Below are positions 7,650-15,020 of a DNA stretch of 24,324 nucleotides, piece after piece. Below the pieces are notes generated by a model. It was not told where the DNA came from and ran no database searches. It worked only from the letters and a program-made list of their open reading frames with translations. This DNA is from an uncultured Mollicutes bacterium (lineage in GTDB: Bacteria; Bacillota_I; Bacilli_A; Acholeplasmatales; Anaeroplasmataceae): the NCBI GenBank assembly GCA_937905855.1, contig CALCWU010000145.1, positions 1 through 24,324 on the forward strand. Reading direction: 5' to 3'. A program made the translations under genes and the position numbers. The first letter of the stretch is position 1. Every line of letters starts with the position of its first letter.

Positions 7650-7962
7650 GAATTATAAAGAATATTTAAAGGGTATTACGGTAATTGAGGTTTCTGGTGA
7701 ATCTTGTGCTAATTGTTTATCACTTATGCCTATTTTAAATGATCTTACAGCAAATAGAAATGATTGCGTACTTCATCATATTGAAGCATCAGAGGAAACT
7801 CTTGATTTGATTCATACATTTGGTGTTGAATCTGTCCCTACTATTTTAGTTATGTACAATGATATTGTTTGTGCTAAATGCAAGGGCTATCAACCAGAAG
7901 AAATTTTAGAGCTTTGGCTTGATGCTAAAATAGAAGAAATCAAAAAAAATTATAAATTATAG
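7633..7962 (+). CDS. Thioredoxin-like protein inside the pfl locus
   Basis: A 109-residue single-domain thioredoxin-fold protein. The redox motif is Cys25-Ala-Asn-Cys28 (ESCANC) where classical thioredoxins have WCGPC, with the cis-proline loop ESVPTILVMYND downstream and a KGYQPEEILELWL helix at the C-terminus. A CAKCKG segment near residue 80 adds two more cysteines. GGAGGT 8 nt upstream supports the ATG, which lies within the end of pflA, so the two are translationally coupled. Standard pfl operons do not carry a thioredoxin between activase and lyase. It might reduce the activase cluster or PFL cysteines; that role is inferred from position only. Confidence 0.8.
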   Translation: MQLNDKNYKEYLKGITVIEVSGESCANCLSLMPILNDLTANRNDCVLHHIEASEETLDLIHTFGVESVPTILVMYNDIVCAKCKGYQPEEILELWLDAKIEEIKKNYKL

Positions 7963-7967
7963 TCTAA

Positions 7968-8024
7968 TTAAGAATTATTCTTAACTCAAGATAAAAAAAG
8001 TGTTGAAATAGAGTTTATCTTGAG
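7968..8024. promoter_or_regulatory. Two adjacent dyads upstream of the pfl promoter
   Basis: First, a perfect 17-nt palindrome, TTAAGAAT-T-ATTCTTAA (7968-7984). Directly adjoining it is an 11-bp inverted repeat, CTCAAGATAAA (7985-7995) and TTTATCTTGAG (8014-8024), separated by 18 nt. The right arm fills the spacer between -35 and -10 of the pfl promoter and the left arm lies upstream of -35. There is no T-tract, so it does not look like a terminator. Neither dyad matches a Rex or cre consensus. They are most simply operators for an unidentified regulator. Confidence 0.5.
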
Positions 8025-8031
8025 GTATAAT
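8003..8031 (+). promoter_or_regulatory. Promoter of the split pfl genes
   Basis: TTGAAA (8003-8008), a 17-nt spacer and TATAAT (8026-8031), followed by a leader of about 50 nt that includes a short GGTAA/TTACC dyad (8038-8054). The highly expressed lyase genes can therefore be transcribed independently of pflA. Confidence 0.75.
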
Positions 8032-8091
8032 ATTTGAGGTAATTGAATTTTACCAAATTAATTTAACAAACAGAAAGAGGTTATTACATTT

Positions 8092-10122
8092 ATGTACAAA
8101 GGTTGGGAAGGTTTCGTACCTGGCAAATGGTCTAATGACGAAGTAAATGTTCGTGATTTCATCCAAAGAAACTATACTCCTTATGAAGGAGATTCAAGCT
8201 TCTTAGCACCTGCAACAGAAGCAACTAAGAAACTATGGAATGAAGTTCTTGATTTAATGAAGCAAGAGCGTGAGCATAATGGTGTACTAGAATGCGATAC
8301 TGATATCGTATCTTTAGTAAATTCTCACAAGCCTGGCTATATTGACAAGGATTTAGAAAAGATTGTTGGTCTTCAAACTGATAAACCACTTAAGAGAGCT
8401 TTTATGCCATTTGGTGGAATTAAGATGGCTGAGCAAGCTGCAGAAATGTATGGATATAAGATTAATCCACAATGGTCTGAATTCTTCAGAAAATATAGAA
8501 AGACTCACAATGATGGTGTATTTGATACTTATACTCCAGAAATGAGAGCTTGTCGTTCAGCACACATTTTAACAGGTCTACCTGATACATATGGTCGTGG
8601 ACGTATCGTTGGCGATTACAGAAGAGTTGCACTTTATGGTACAGCATATTTAATTAAGCATAAGGAGCTAGACAAGTCATTAATTTGTGGTGAAATGACT
8701 CCTGATCGTGTACGTGATAGAGAAGAAGTTGCTGATCAAATTAAGGCATTAAAGGCTTTAACTGAAATGGCTGCTTCATATGGCTGCGATATTTCAAGAC
8801 CAGCTGAGAATGCTCAAGAAGCAATTCAAGCATTATATTTTGGTTATCTTGCTGCCGTTAAGGATCAAAACGGTGCAGCTATGTCAATTGGACGTAACTC
8901 TACATTCTTAGATATTTATATTGAGCGTGACTTCGCTAGAGGAACTTTAACTGAATCTGAAGCTCAGGAATTAATGGATCACTTCATTATGAAGCTTCGT
9001 ATGGTTAGATTTGCTCGTATTCAGTCATACAATGAATTATTCTCAGGAGACCCAACTTGGGTTACTGAATCAATCGGTGGAATGGGAACTGATGGTCGTA
9101 CATTAGTTACTAAGAACTCATTCCGTGTATTACATACACTAGAAAACCTTGGACCAGCTCCAGAACCAAACCTAACAGTTTTATGGAGTAAGCGTCTACC
9201 TATGGGATTCAAGCAATATTGTGCAGGATTATCAATCGCTACTTCATCTATTCAATATGAGTCAGATGAATTAATGCGTCCAGAAATGGGTGATGATTAC
9301 TGTATCGCTTGCTGCGTTTCATCAATGAGAGTTGGTAAGGAAATGCAATTCTTCGGTGCTCGTGCTAACCTAGCTAAGTGTTTATTATACGCTATGAATG
9401 GTGGTAAGGATGAGTTAATGAAGGATAAGGTTACAGGTAAGCCAATGCAAGTTGGACCTGAATATGCTCCAATCCTATCAAATGAGCCTTTAAATTATGA
9501 AGAGGTTAAGCATAAATATGAAATTATGATGGAGTGGTTAGCTGATATTTATGTTAATACATTAAATCTAATTCATTATATGCATGATAAGTATTCATAT
9601 GAGGCATTAGAAATGTCTTTACATGATACTCATGTTGGACGTTATTTCGCAACAGGTGTTGCTGGACTATCTTGTGCAGTAGATTCACTTTCAGCTATTA
9701 AATATGCTAAGGTTACACCTATTCGTGATGCTGATGGCTTAATTGTTGACTTCAAGACAGAGGGAGATTTCCCTAAGTATGGTAATAATGATGAGCGTGT
9801 TGATGAAATCGCTGTATGGCTAGTTAAGACATTTATGAATAAGATTCGTAAGCATTATACTTATCGTAATTCAGTTCCTACAATGTCAATCTTAACTATT
9901 ACTTCAAACGTAGTATATGGTAAGAGAACTGGTAATACTCCAGATGGTCGTAAGGCTGGTCAACCACTTGCTCCAGGTGCAAACCCAATGCATGGTCGTG
10001 ATTCTCATGGTGCTCTTGCTTCACTAGAATCAGTTGCAAAATTACCTTATGAATATTCAAGAGATGGTATTTCTAATACATTCTCAATTACCCCTCAGTC
10101 TTTAGGAAAAGATGAAGACTAA
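8092..10122 (+). CDS. pflB: Pyruvate formate-lyase core polypeptide (lacks glycyl-radical domain)
   Basis: The catalytic barrel of pyruvate formate-lyase, which converts pyruvate and CoA to acetyl-CoA and formate without oxygen. It has 676 residues; single-chain PFL is about 740-760. It starts MYKGWEGFVPGKW and holds the catalytic cysteine pair Cys407-Cys408 in YCIACCVSSMRVGKEMQFFG, which carries the thiyl chemistry. It ends at ITPQSLGKDED, where other PFL proteins continue into the C-terminal glycyl-radical domain. That domain is coded by the next gene, in the same reading frame but separated by TAA codons at 10120, 10132 and 10141 and a new ribosome-binding site. The body aligns by eye with no gap or missing motif. 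An AAGAGGTT sequence about 11 nt upstream serves the start. The two polypeptides presumably assemble into one enzyme. Confidence 0.95.
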   Translation: MYKGWEGFVPGKWSNDEVNVRDFIQRNYTPYEGDSSFLAPATEATKKLWNEVLDLMKQEREHNGVLECDTDIVSLVNSHKPGYIDKDLEKIVGLQTDKPLKRAFMPFGGIKMAEQAAEMYGYKINPQWSEFFRKYRKTHNDGVFDTYTPEMRACRSAHILTGLPDTYGRGRIVGDYRRVALYGTAYLIKHKELDKSLICGEMTPDRVRDREEVADQIKALKALTEMAASYGCDISRPAENAQEAIQALYFGYLAAVKDQNGAAMSIGRNSTFLDIYIERDFARGTLTESEAQELMDHFIMKLRMVRFARIQSYNELFSGDPTWVTESIGGMGTDGRTLVTKNSFRVLHTLENLGPAPEPNLTVLWSKRLPMGFKQYCAGLSIATSSIQYESDELMRPEMGDDYCIACCVSSMRVGKEMQFFGARANLAKCLLYAMNGGKDELMKDKVTGKPMQVGPEYAPILSNEPLNYEEVKHKYEIMMEWLADIYVNTLNLIHYMHDKYSYEALEMSLHDTHVGRYFATGVAGLSCAVDSLSAIKYAKVTPIRDADGLIVDFKTEGDFPKYGNNDERVDEIAVWLVKTFMNKIRKHYTYRNSVPTMSILTITSNVVYGKRTGNTPDGRKAGQPLAPGANPMHGRDSHGALASLESVAKLPYEYSRDGISNTFSITPQSLGKDED

Positions 10123-10161
10123 TTAATTGACTAATATATTTAAAATAGGAGGAAATTTATT

Positions 10162-10395
10162 ATGTCACAAAGAGTAAATAATTTAGTACAAATGCTAGAT
10201 ACTTATGTTGATGATGGCGGTTACCATCTAAATGTTAACGTATTTAATCGTGAAACATTATTAGATGCTCAAGCTCATCCTGAAAAGTATCCTCAATTAA
10301 CAATTCGTGTTTCTGGTTATGCTGTTAACTTTATAAAGCTAACTAAGGAACAACAAGACGATGTAATTTCTCGTACAATTCATGAATCTATGTAA
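10162..10395 (+). CDS. Stand-alone glycyl-radical subunit of pyruvate formate-lyase
   Basis: A 77-residue polypeptide equal to the C-terminal radical domain of PFL. It carries the glycyl-radical loop LTIRVSGYAVNF with the radical glycine at 52, preceded by YHLNVNVFNRETLLDA and the hallmark PEKYPQL. AGGAGG at 10147-10152 is 9 nt upstream. It begins MSQRVNNLVQMLD, which continues the PFL sequence exactly where the core polypeptide stops; 676 plus 77 residues gives 753, full PFL length. It resembles the autonomous cofactor GrcA (YfiD) of enterobacteria, but there a complete PFL exists and GrcA is a spare part; here it appears to be the only radical domain at the locus. PflA should act on it. A terminator follows at once. 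Confidence 0.93.
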   Translation: MSQRVNNLVQMLDTYVDDGGYHLNVNVFNRETLLDAQAHPEKYPQLTIRVSGYAVNFIKLTKEQQDDVISRTIHESM

Positions 10396-10404
10396 TTAAA
10401 AATT

Positions 10405-10434
10405 GTAGTCTACAGCTTGTAGGCTACTTTTTTT
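10405..10434 (+). terminator. Rho-independent terminator of the pfl operon
   Basis: A 10-bp stem, GTAGTCTACA with TGTAGGCTAC (one T-G wobble), a 3-nt loop and seven T. It lies 9 nt after the stop codon of the radical subunit. Confidence 0.9.
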
Positions 10435-10435
10435 A

Positions 10436-10464
10436 TTGAAATTGTTTTGAAAAAATGGTATAAT
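10436..10464 (+). promoter_or_regulatory. Promoter of the CBS-domain gene
   Basis: TTGAAA (10436-10441), a 17-nt spacer and TATAAT (10459-10464), beginning directly after the T-tract of the pfl terminator. The transcript would have a leader of about 64 nt. Confidence 0.7.
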
Positions 10465-10480
10465 GTATTTGCCTATAAGG

Positions 10481-10522
10481 AGAGCCATACAAATGCTTTG
10501 TATGACTCTTATTTTTATTTTT
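10481..10522 (+). terminator. Leader hairpin with T-rich tail (possible attenuator)
   Basis: AGAGCCATACAAA (10481-10493) pairs with TTTGTATGACTCT (10497-10509), broken by one C-A mismatch, with loop TGC. TTATTTTTATTTTT follows. It lies between the promoter and the AAAGGAGG of the CBS gene, so it would act on that gene's own transcript. A second ribosome-binding site (AAGGAG, 10478-10483) and an in-frame ATG at 10493 overlap the hairpin. Confidence 0.55.
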
Positions 10523-10534
10523 AAAGGAGGAAAA

Positions 10535-10933
10535 ATGGAAAGTATTTTAATGTTTTTAATACCAAAGGCGGAATGTGAATATTTAAATAATAATTCAACA
10601 ATAAGACAGGCGCTTGAAAAAATGGAATATCATAGATATACAGCAATTCCCGTTTTAGATAATGATGGTAAATATGTGAATACTCTTACTGAAGGAGATT
10701 TACTTTGGACAATTAAGAAAAAATATTTTTTGAATTTTAAAGAGGCTGAGGATTCATATATTAAAGATATCACCCCAAATAGAGAAGTGTTAGCTGTTGA
10801 TTGTAATGCCTCATTAAGAGATGTAATTGAAAAGCTACTAAACTCTAACTTTGTGCCTGTGGTTGATGATAGAGGTGTTTTTATTGGAATTATTACTAGA
10901 AAAAGGATTTTATCCTACTATTTTAAGAAATAA
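10535..10933 (+). CDS. Two-CBS-domain regulatory protein
   Basis: A 132-residue protein made almost wholly of a pair of CBS domains, which usually sense adenosine nucleotides. The first CBS runs from about residue 10 to 65 (IRQALEKMEYHRYTAIPVLD, TEGDLL) and the second from about 78 to 130 (LRDVIEKLLNSNFVPVVDD, GIITRKRIL). Stand-alone proteins of this type are common in Firmicutes; some (DarB/CbpB) bind cyclic di-AMP, but I cannot assign a ligand here. The ATG at 10535 is chosen because AAAGGAGG lies 4 nt before it; an upstream in-frame ATG at 10493, also with AAGGAG, would add 14 mostly hydrophobic residues and looks like a leader. It has its own promoter and a possible attenuator. Confidence 0.85.
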   Translation: MESILMFLIPKAECEYLNNNSTIRQALEKMEYHRYTAIPVLDNDGKYVNTLTEGDLLWTIKKKYFLNFKEAEDSYIKDITPNREVLAVDCNASLRDVIEKLLNSNFVPVVDDRGVFIGIITRKRILSYYFKK

Positions 10934-10992
10934 ATTCTAATTAGGTATAGCAAAATATAATTTTTTTTAGTACAATATACGTTGGTGATTTT

Positions 10993-12546
10993 ATGAGTGT
11001 TTTAAAGGTTAGCGGTGCCAGCTTTAGCTTTGGTAGCCGAACTATTATGGATAATGTTTCTTTTACTCTAAATAAGGGTGAGCATATAGCTTTAGTTGGC
11101 GCAAATGGTGAAGGAAAATCAACATTTGTTAAGATGATAACAGGTAGTCTTTCTCCTGATGAGGGTAAAATTGAATGGACTAAAAGAGTAACATTTGGCT
11201 ATTTAGATCAATATACAACCTTGGATCAAGGTAAAACTATTAAAGAGGTATTAAGAGATGCCTTTAAGGATATGTTTGAGCTTGAATCTGAAATGTATAA
11301 AATGTATGATAAAATGGCTACTGCAAATGAAGATGAAATGAATAAAATGCTTGAAGATATTGGTGAAATTCAATCATATTTAGAGCATAGTGGATTTTAT
11401 ACACTTGATGCGAAGATTGAAGAAGTAGCTAGAGGTCTTGGCCTTGGTGAGATTGGCTTTGATAGGGATACTAAGAGCTTATCTGGTGGTCAGAGAAGCA
11501 AGGTTTTGTTAACTAAGCTTTTATTGTCTTCACCTACAATTTTAATTCTAGATGAACCAACTAACTTTCTTGATGAAAACCAAATTGATTGGTTAACTAG
11601 ATATTTAATGGATTATGAAAATGCCTTTATTGTTGTAAGCCATGATATTCCCTTTTTAAATCAAGTAGCAAATGTAATTTATCATATGGAAGATGGTACA
11701 TTAACTAGATATACAGGCAATTATGATGGTTTTATGCAAATGTATGAATTAAAAAAACGTCAACAAAATATAGCCTATGAAAAGCAACAAAAAGAAATTG
11801 AAAGAATGGAAACATTTATAGCTAAAAATAAAGCAAGGGTTGCGACAACGAATTTGGCTAAAAGTAGACAACGTAAGCTTGATAAGATGGAAATTATTGA
11901 AAAAGCTAAAGAACAGATCAAGCCTAATTTTCATTTTAATGAATGTTGTGCATCTGGAAAAAATGTTGTTGTATGTGAAAATTTGGTAATTGGTTATAAC
12001 GAACCTTTATGTAAGCCATTAAGCTTAACAATTGAACGTGGCAGTAAGGTGGCAATAAGAGGAGTTAATGGTATTGGTAAGACAACATTATTAAAGACCT
12101 TGCTTGGAATAATTCCACCTCTTAGTGGTAGTGTTAAGCTGGATTATAATTTACATTATGGCTATTTTGCTCAGGAGGAAGATGCAGGAAAAAATACAGC
12201 TCTAGATGAGGTTTGGAATATGTATCCTGCAATGACTAATGCTGAGGTACGTGGTGCCTTAGCCTCTTGTGGCCTTACAAAGGATAAAATTGAATCATTA
12301 ATGATGGTTTTATCAGGAGGAGAGGCAGCAAAGGTTAGACTATGCAAGCTAATGCTTACAGAGACTAATGCATTAATTTTAGACGAGCCTACAAATCATT
12401 TAGACCCTTTAGCCAAGGAATCATTACTTGAAGCCTTAAAGGCGTATAAGGGAACTATTATTTTAGTTAGTCATGAACGTGATTTTTATGAAAATTTAGC
12501 TACTATTGTTTTAGACGCTGAGGCTTGGACTACAAAGATTGTTTAG
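10993..12546 (+). CDS. ABC-F family ATPase (YkpA/YbiT type)
   Basis: A soluble protein with two ABC ATPase domains and no membrane segment, belonging to the ABC-F group that acts on ribosomes. 517 residues. Domain 1: Walker A GANGEGKST (36-44), signature LSGGQRSK, Walker B ILILDEPTNFLDE. The inter-domain linker contains the charged helix region ARVATTNLAKSRQRKLDKM and FHFNE, typical of the YkpA/YbiT branch. Domain 2: Walker A GVNGIGKTT (357-365), signature LSGGEAAK, Walker B ALILDEPTNHLD. All ATPase motifs are intact. GGTGAT lies 3 nt before the ATG. There is no clear promoter; TATAAT and TACAAT sequences occur at 10956 and 10971 without good -35 partners. rlmD follows 10 nt after the stop, so the pair forms a translation-related operon. 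Antibiotic resistance is not indicated. Confidence 0.92.
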   Translation: MSVLKVSGASFSFGSRTIMDNVSFTLNKGEHIALVGANGEGKSTFVKMITGSLSPDEGKIEWTKRVTFGYLDQYTTLDQGKTIKEVLRDAFKDMFELESEMYKMYDKMATANEDEMNKMLEDIGEIQSYLEHSGFYTLDAKIEEVARGLGLGEIGFDRDTKSLSGGQRSKVLLTKLLLSSPTILILDEPTNFLDENQIDWLTRYLMDYENAFIVVSHDIPFLNQVANVIYHMEDGTLTRYTGNYDGFMQMYELKKRQQNIAYEKQQKEIERMETFIAKNKARVATTNLAKSRQRKLDKMEIIEKAKEQIKPNFHFNECCASGKNVVVCENLVIGYNEPLCKPLSLTIERGSKVAIRGVNGIGKTTLLKTLLGIIPPLSGSVKLDYNLHYGYFAQEEDAGKNTALDEVWNMYPAMTNAEVRGALASCGLTKDKIESLMMVLSGGEAAKVRLCKLMLTETNALILDEPTNHLDPLAKESLLEALKAYKGTIILVSHERDFYENLATIVLDAEAWTTKIV

Positions 12547-12556
12547 GAGTGATTAT

Positions 12557-14035
12557 ATGGCTATAAAATTAAAATGTATTGATGAAACCTTAGATGGTAA
12601 AGGAATTATTCTATATAAAGAAAAAAAATATGAAATTAATAATCTTTTAAAGGATGAAGAGGCTTCATTTACAATTAATTCTTATGGAAGACCAATCCTT
12701 GAAAAAATAATTACGTCATCACCAAGAAGGCAAAAAACTAATTGTAGCGCTTATATGAGCTGTGGTGGTTGTCAATATTTAAACATATCCTACGAAGAGG
12801 AATTAAAGAAAAAACAACAATATTTTGATGAATTATTTAAAAGCTTTAGTGGAATTAAAACAAGACCAATTGTGGGAATGTATGAATATTTAAATTATCG
12901 TAATAAATGTCAAATGGTTTATAAGCTTTCTAAGGCTAGAAAGGTTAGCTGTGGCTTTTATGAGGAGAATACTCACAATATTATTCCTGTTTTGGATTGT
13001 AAGCTGCACGCAACTGCTGCAAATAAGGTTATAGAAGCTTTAAATTTGGTTTTTACTAAAAATAAAATTATGCCTTATGATGAAAGAACTAAAACAGGTA
13101 TAATTCGTCATGTTTTAGTCAGATATGGCTTTAATACTAAGGAGCTTATGTTAGTAATTGTTACTAATGGTGAAATGTTCCCTGGAAGAAATAATGTTAT
13201 TAAGGACTTGCTAAAGCAAAATTTACCTATAACAACAATTATTCAAAATTTTAACGCTAGAGATACGTCTATTGTTTTAGGTGATAAAGAGAAGGTCTTA
13301 TATGGTCCTGGCTTTATTAATGATAAAATTGGTCCATATACCTTCAAAATATCTGCAAGAAGCTTTTATCAAATTAATACCTTAGGTATGAAAAAATTAT
13401 ATGATAGAGCAATTGAATTAGCAAATATTAATAATAATGATATTGTATTAGATACCTATTGTGGTGTTGGAACTATTGGTATCTTTGCATCTAAAAACGC
13501 TAAAACTGTTTATGGTGTTGAATTAAATAAGGATGCATATAAGGACGCCATTGTAAATGCTAAGATTAATAAAATAAAAAATATCGAATTTATAAATGAT
13601 GATGCTACTCATTTTGTCCAAATGCTGGCTAAAAATAAAGAAAAAATTGATGTATTAATTATGGATCCGCCAAGAAGTGGAAGTACGGAGCAGTTCATTC
13701 AAGCAATTTCTTATCTAAAGCCTAGAAGAGTAGTGTATGTTTCTTGCGAGCCTAAAACCTTAAAGCGTGACTTATATGAATTTAGTGATATAGGTTATAA
13801 GCTAGAAAGTGTTGAAGGTTTTGATATGTTTCCAAGAACATTTAATATTGAAAGCATTGCCTTATTAACAATTAATGAAGATGATTCTAACTTTAAGGAA
13901 TCATTAGAAAAAAGTAAGAAAATTGTTCAAAATAATAAAATGCGTGTGATACCAAAGGCTGATATTGAAATGATGCGTGAAGATCAATATGAAAGAACAG
14001 GTAATCTTAAGCAAAAAAAATATAAAACCTATTAA
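12557..14035 (+). CDS. rlmD: 23S rRNA (uracil-C5)-methyltransferase, RlmD/RumA family
   Basis: A TrmA/RumA-type RNA m5U methyltransferase; in Firmicutes the homologue (RlmCD) modifies U747 and U1939 of 23S rRNA. 492 residues. An N-terminal TRAM-like segment is followed by the [4Fe-4S] site Cys63-x5-Cys69-x2-Cys72 with a fourth cysteine at 148 (VLDCKLH). The methyltransferase domain shows ARSFYQIN, the SAM loop VLDTYCGVGTIGIF (about 297), DPPRSGS (about 370) and the catalytic Cys397 in YVSCEPKTLKRDL. After the family's usual end (NIESIALL) there are about 55 extra charged residues of unknown role. The ATG at 12557 with GGAGTGAT in front is preferred over a TTG at 12539 inside the upstream gene. 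Confidence 0.93.
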   Translation: MAIKLKCIDETLDGKGIILYKEKKYEINNLLKDEEASFTINSYGRPILEKIITSSPRRQKTNCSAYMSCGGCQYLNISYEEELKKKQQYFDELFKSFSGIKTRPIVGMYEYLNYRNKCQMVYKLSKARKVSCGFYEENTHNIIPVLDCKLHATAANKVIEALNLVFTKNKIMPYDERTKTGIIRHVLVRYGFNTKELMLVIVTNGEMFPGRNNVIKDLLKQNLPITTIIQNFNARDTSIVLGDKEKVLYGPGFINDKIGPYTFKISARSFYQINTLGMKKLYDRAIELANINNNDIVLDTYCGVGTIGIFASKNAKTVYGVELNKDAYKDAIVNAKINKIKNIEFINDDATHFVQMLAKNKEKIDVLIMDPPRSGSTEQFIQAISYLKPRRVVYVSCEPKTLKRDLYEFSDIGYKLESVEGFDMFPRTFNIESIALLTINEDDSNFKESLEKSKKIVQNNKMRVIPKADIEMMREDQYERTGNLKQKKYKTY

Positions 14036-14043
14036 TTGAGTAT

Positions 14044-14073
14044 GAGAATTATTTTGTTGATAATTCTCTTTTT
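14044..14073 (+). terminator. Rho-independent terminator after rlmD
   Basis: A 9-bp perfect stem, GAGAATTAT/ATAATTCTC, loop TTTGTTG, followed by five T. It closes the ABC-F/rlmD operon. Confidence 0.85.
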
Positions 14074-14108
14074 CAGTTATAGAAATAAAATTATTTAATA
14101 AATTTAAA

Positions 14109-14124
14109 TGTAAAGCGGTTTACA
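14109..14124 (+). promoter_or_regulatory. CcpA-like palindromic operator
   Basis: TGTAAAGCGGTTTACA is a dyad with 6-bp perfect arms (TGTAAA/TTTACA) around GCGG. It resembles cre but with two extra central bases, like the variable-spacer CcpA sites described in clostridia. It ends 4 nt before the -35 box of the following promoter, where a bound regulator could either activate or repress. LacI-family ownership is inferred. Confidence 0.6.
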
Positions 14125-14128
14125 AATA

Positions 14129-14157
14129 TAGACATTTAATGCTAAAAAATGTATAAT
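14129..14157 (+). promoter_or_regulatory. Promoter of the starch-binding-domain gene
   Basis: TAGACA (14129-14134), a 17-nt spacer and TATAAT (14152-14157), located 32 nt before the ATG at 14190. Confidence 0.75.
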
Positions 14158-14189
14158 TTTGGTAATAGATATAAAGGAGATGTATTTAT

Positions 14190-15020
14190 ATGGAGAAAAT
14201 TACCTATAAAAAATCATTTACAGCAAAAATGGTTCTTGCGGGAAATGATACTATAAGTGTTTATCAAATTATAAAGGATTTATGTTCTACTCATAAGGAT
14301 GTTAGAACTAGATTAAGCTTTAATTATGAAACAATTAATTATAAAAGAAATAAAATCGGTGTAATGAAAATTGCTAGAAAAAATTTGTCATTATATTTAA
14401 ATCTAGAGCCAAAGGACTTTATTGGTTCAAAATATAAATTTGAGGATGTTTCTGATAAGAAAAGTTATGAAAACTATAAGATGATGCTAAAGCTTAAGAG
14501 CAAAAAGAGTATTAAGGACGCTTGTGAGCTTTTGGAGCTTATGTTTAAAAATGTTGGAGCAACTACAATTGTTGAAGCTTTAGATATTGATTATAATGAT
14601 GTCTTTTATAGTAGAAGCTTTGAGGAATTGGTATTACAAGGCTTTATTAAAAAATATGTTCGTAAAAAGATTGATGGTAAAACTGTTATTGTTGAAGAAG
14701 TACCAAAGATATGCCATGTAAATTTTACTGCTAAGCTTTTATATGAAGCAACAAATGAAGCTGATAATCTTTATATAATTACAAGCTATGATAATTGGAA
14801 TTTAGATAAGGCTATTTTAATGAAGAAGAATGCAGATGGTAGCTTTACTGCATCCTGTGATTATCCTCTTGGAACAAAGCTTGAGTTTAAGATTTGTAGA
14901 TCTAAAGCTTGGACTGATGTTGAAAAGGGTATTTGGAAGGAAGAAATAGTAAATCACAATTATGTTTTAATTGATGAAGATAAAAATATTGAAGATTTGA
15001 TTTATAATTTTAGGCAATAA
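14190..15020 (+). CDS. Cytosolic protein of unknown function with C-terminal CBM20-like domain
   Basis: 276 residues with no signal peptide or membrane segment, so cytosolic. The N-terminal part (about 8-115: KSFTAKMVLAGNDTISVYQI to KNLSLYLNLEPKDF and KYKFEDVSDKKSYENYKMML) resembles a small uncharacterised domain found in several Firmicutes proteins; I know no function for it. Residues 177-265 look like a starch/glycogen-binding module of the CBM20/CBM48 type: YIITSYDNWNLDKAILM, DGSFTASCDYPLGTKLEFKI, and GIWKEEIVNHNYVL, with aromatic residues Trp203, Trp241 and Trp249 and Asn255 at positions resembling CBM20 ligand residues. No catalytic domain is visible. AAAGGAGA 9 nt upstream supports the start. 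The CcpA-like operator at 14109 suggests carbon-source control. A glycogen-sensing or scaffolding role is my inference. Confidence 0.75.
   Translation: MEKITYKKSFTAKMVLAGNDTISVYQIIKDLCSTHKDVRTRLSFNYETINYKRNKIGVMKIARKNLSLYLNLEPKDFIGSKYKFEDVSDKKSYENYKMMLKLKSKKSIKDACELLELMFKNVGATTIVEALDIDYNDVFYSRSFEELVLQGFIKKYVRKKIDGKTVIVEEVPKICHVNFTAKLLYEATNEADNLYIITSYDNWNLDKAILMKKNADGSFTASCDYPLGTKLEFKICRSKAWTDVEKGIWKEEIVNHNYVLIDEDKNIEDLIYNFRQ

Noticed and set aside
7985..8024. Inverted repeat upstream of pfl as a terminator of pflA-thioredoxin
   Set aside because: The 18-nt loop is long and no T-tract follows the right arm; instead the -10 box TATAAT comes directly after it.
10120..10161. Frameshift, programmed readthrough or sequencing error as explanation for the split PFL
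   Set aside because: Both parts are in the same frame with three separate TAA codons between them, plus an AGGAGG and ATG at correct spacing. One error could not create this, and suppression of three TAA codons in 24 nt is unlikely.
10162..10395. The 77-residue gene as a spare-part GrcA in addition to a complete PFL
   Set aside because: The upstream PFL gene lacks its own radical domain, and the small protein begins exactly where the core ends, so at this locus it is the essential domain. A full PFL elsewhere cannot be excluded from this window.
10956..10976. A promoter for the ABC-F gene
   Set aside because: TATAAT and TACAAT sequences are present but neither has a reasonable -35 hexamer at 16-18 nt, so I did not list it as a feature.
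12539..12559. TTG at 12539 as the start of rlmD
   Set aside because: It lies in the upstream gene without a ribosome-binding site, whereas the ATG at 12557 has GGAGTGAT before it and gives the family N-terminus.
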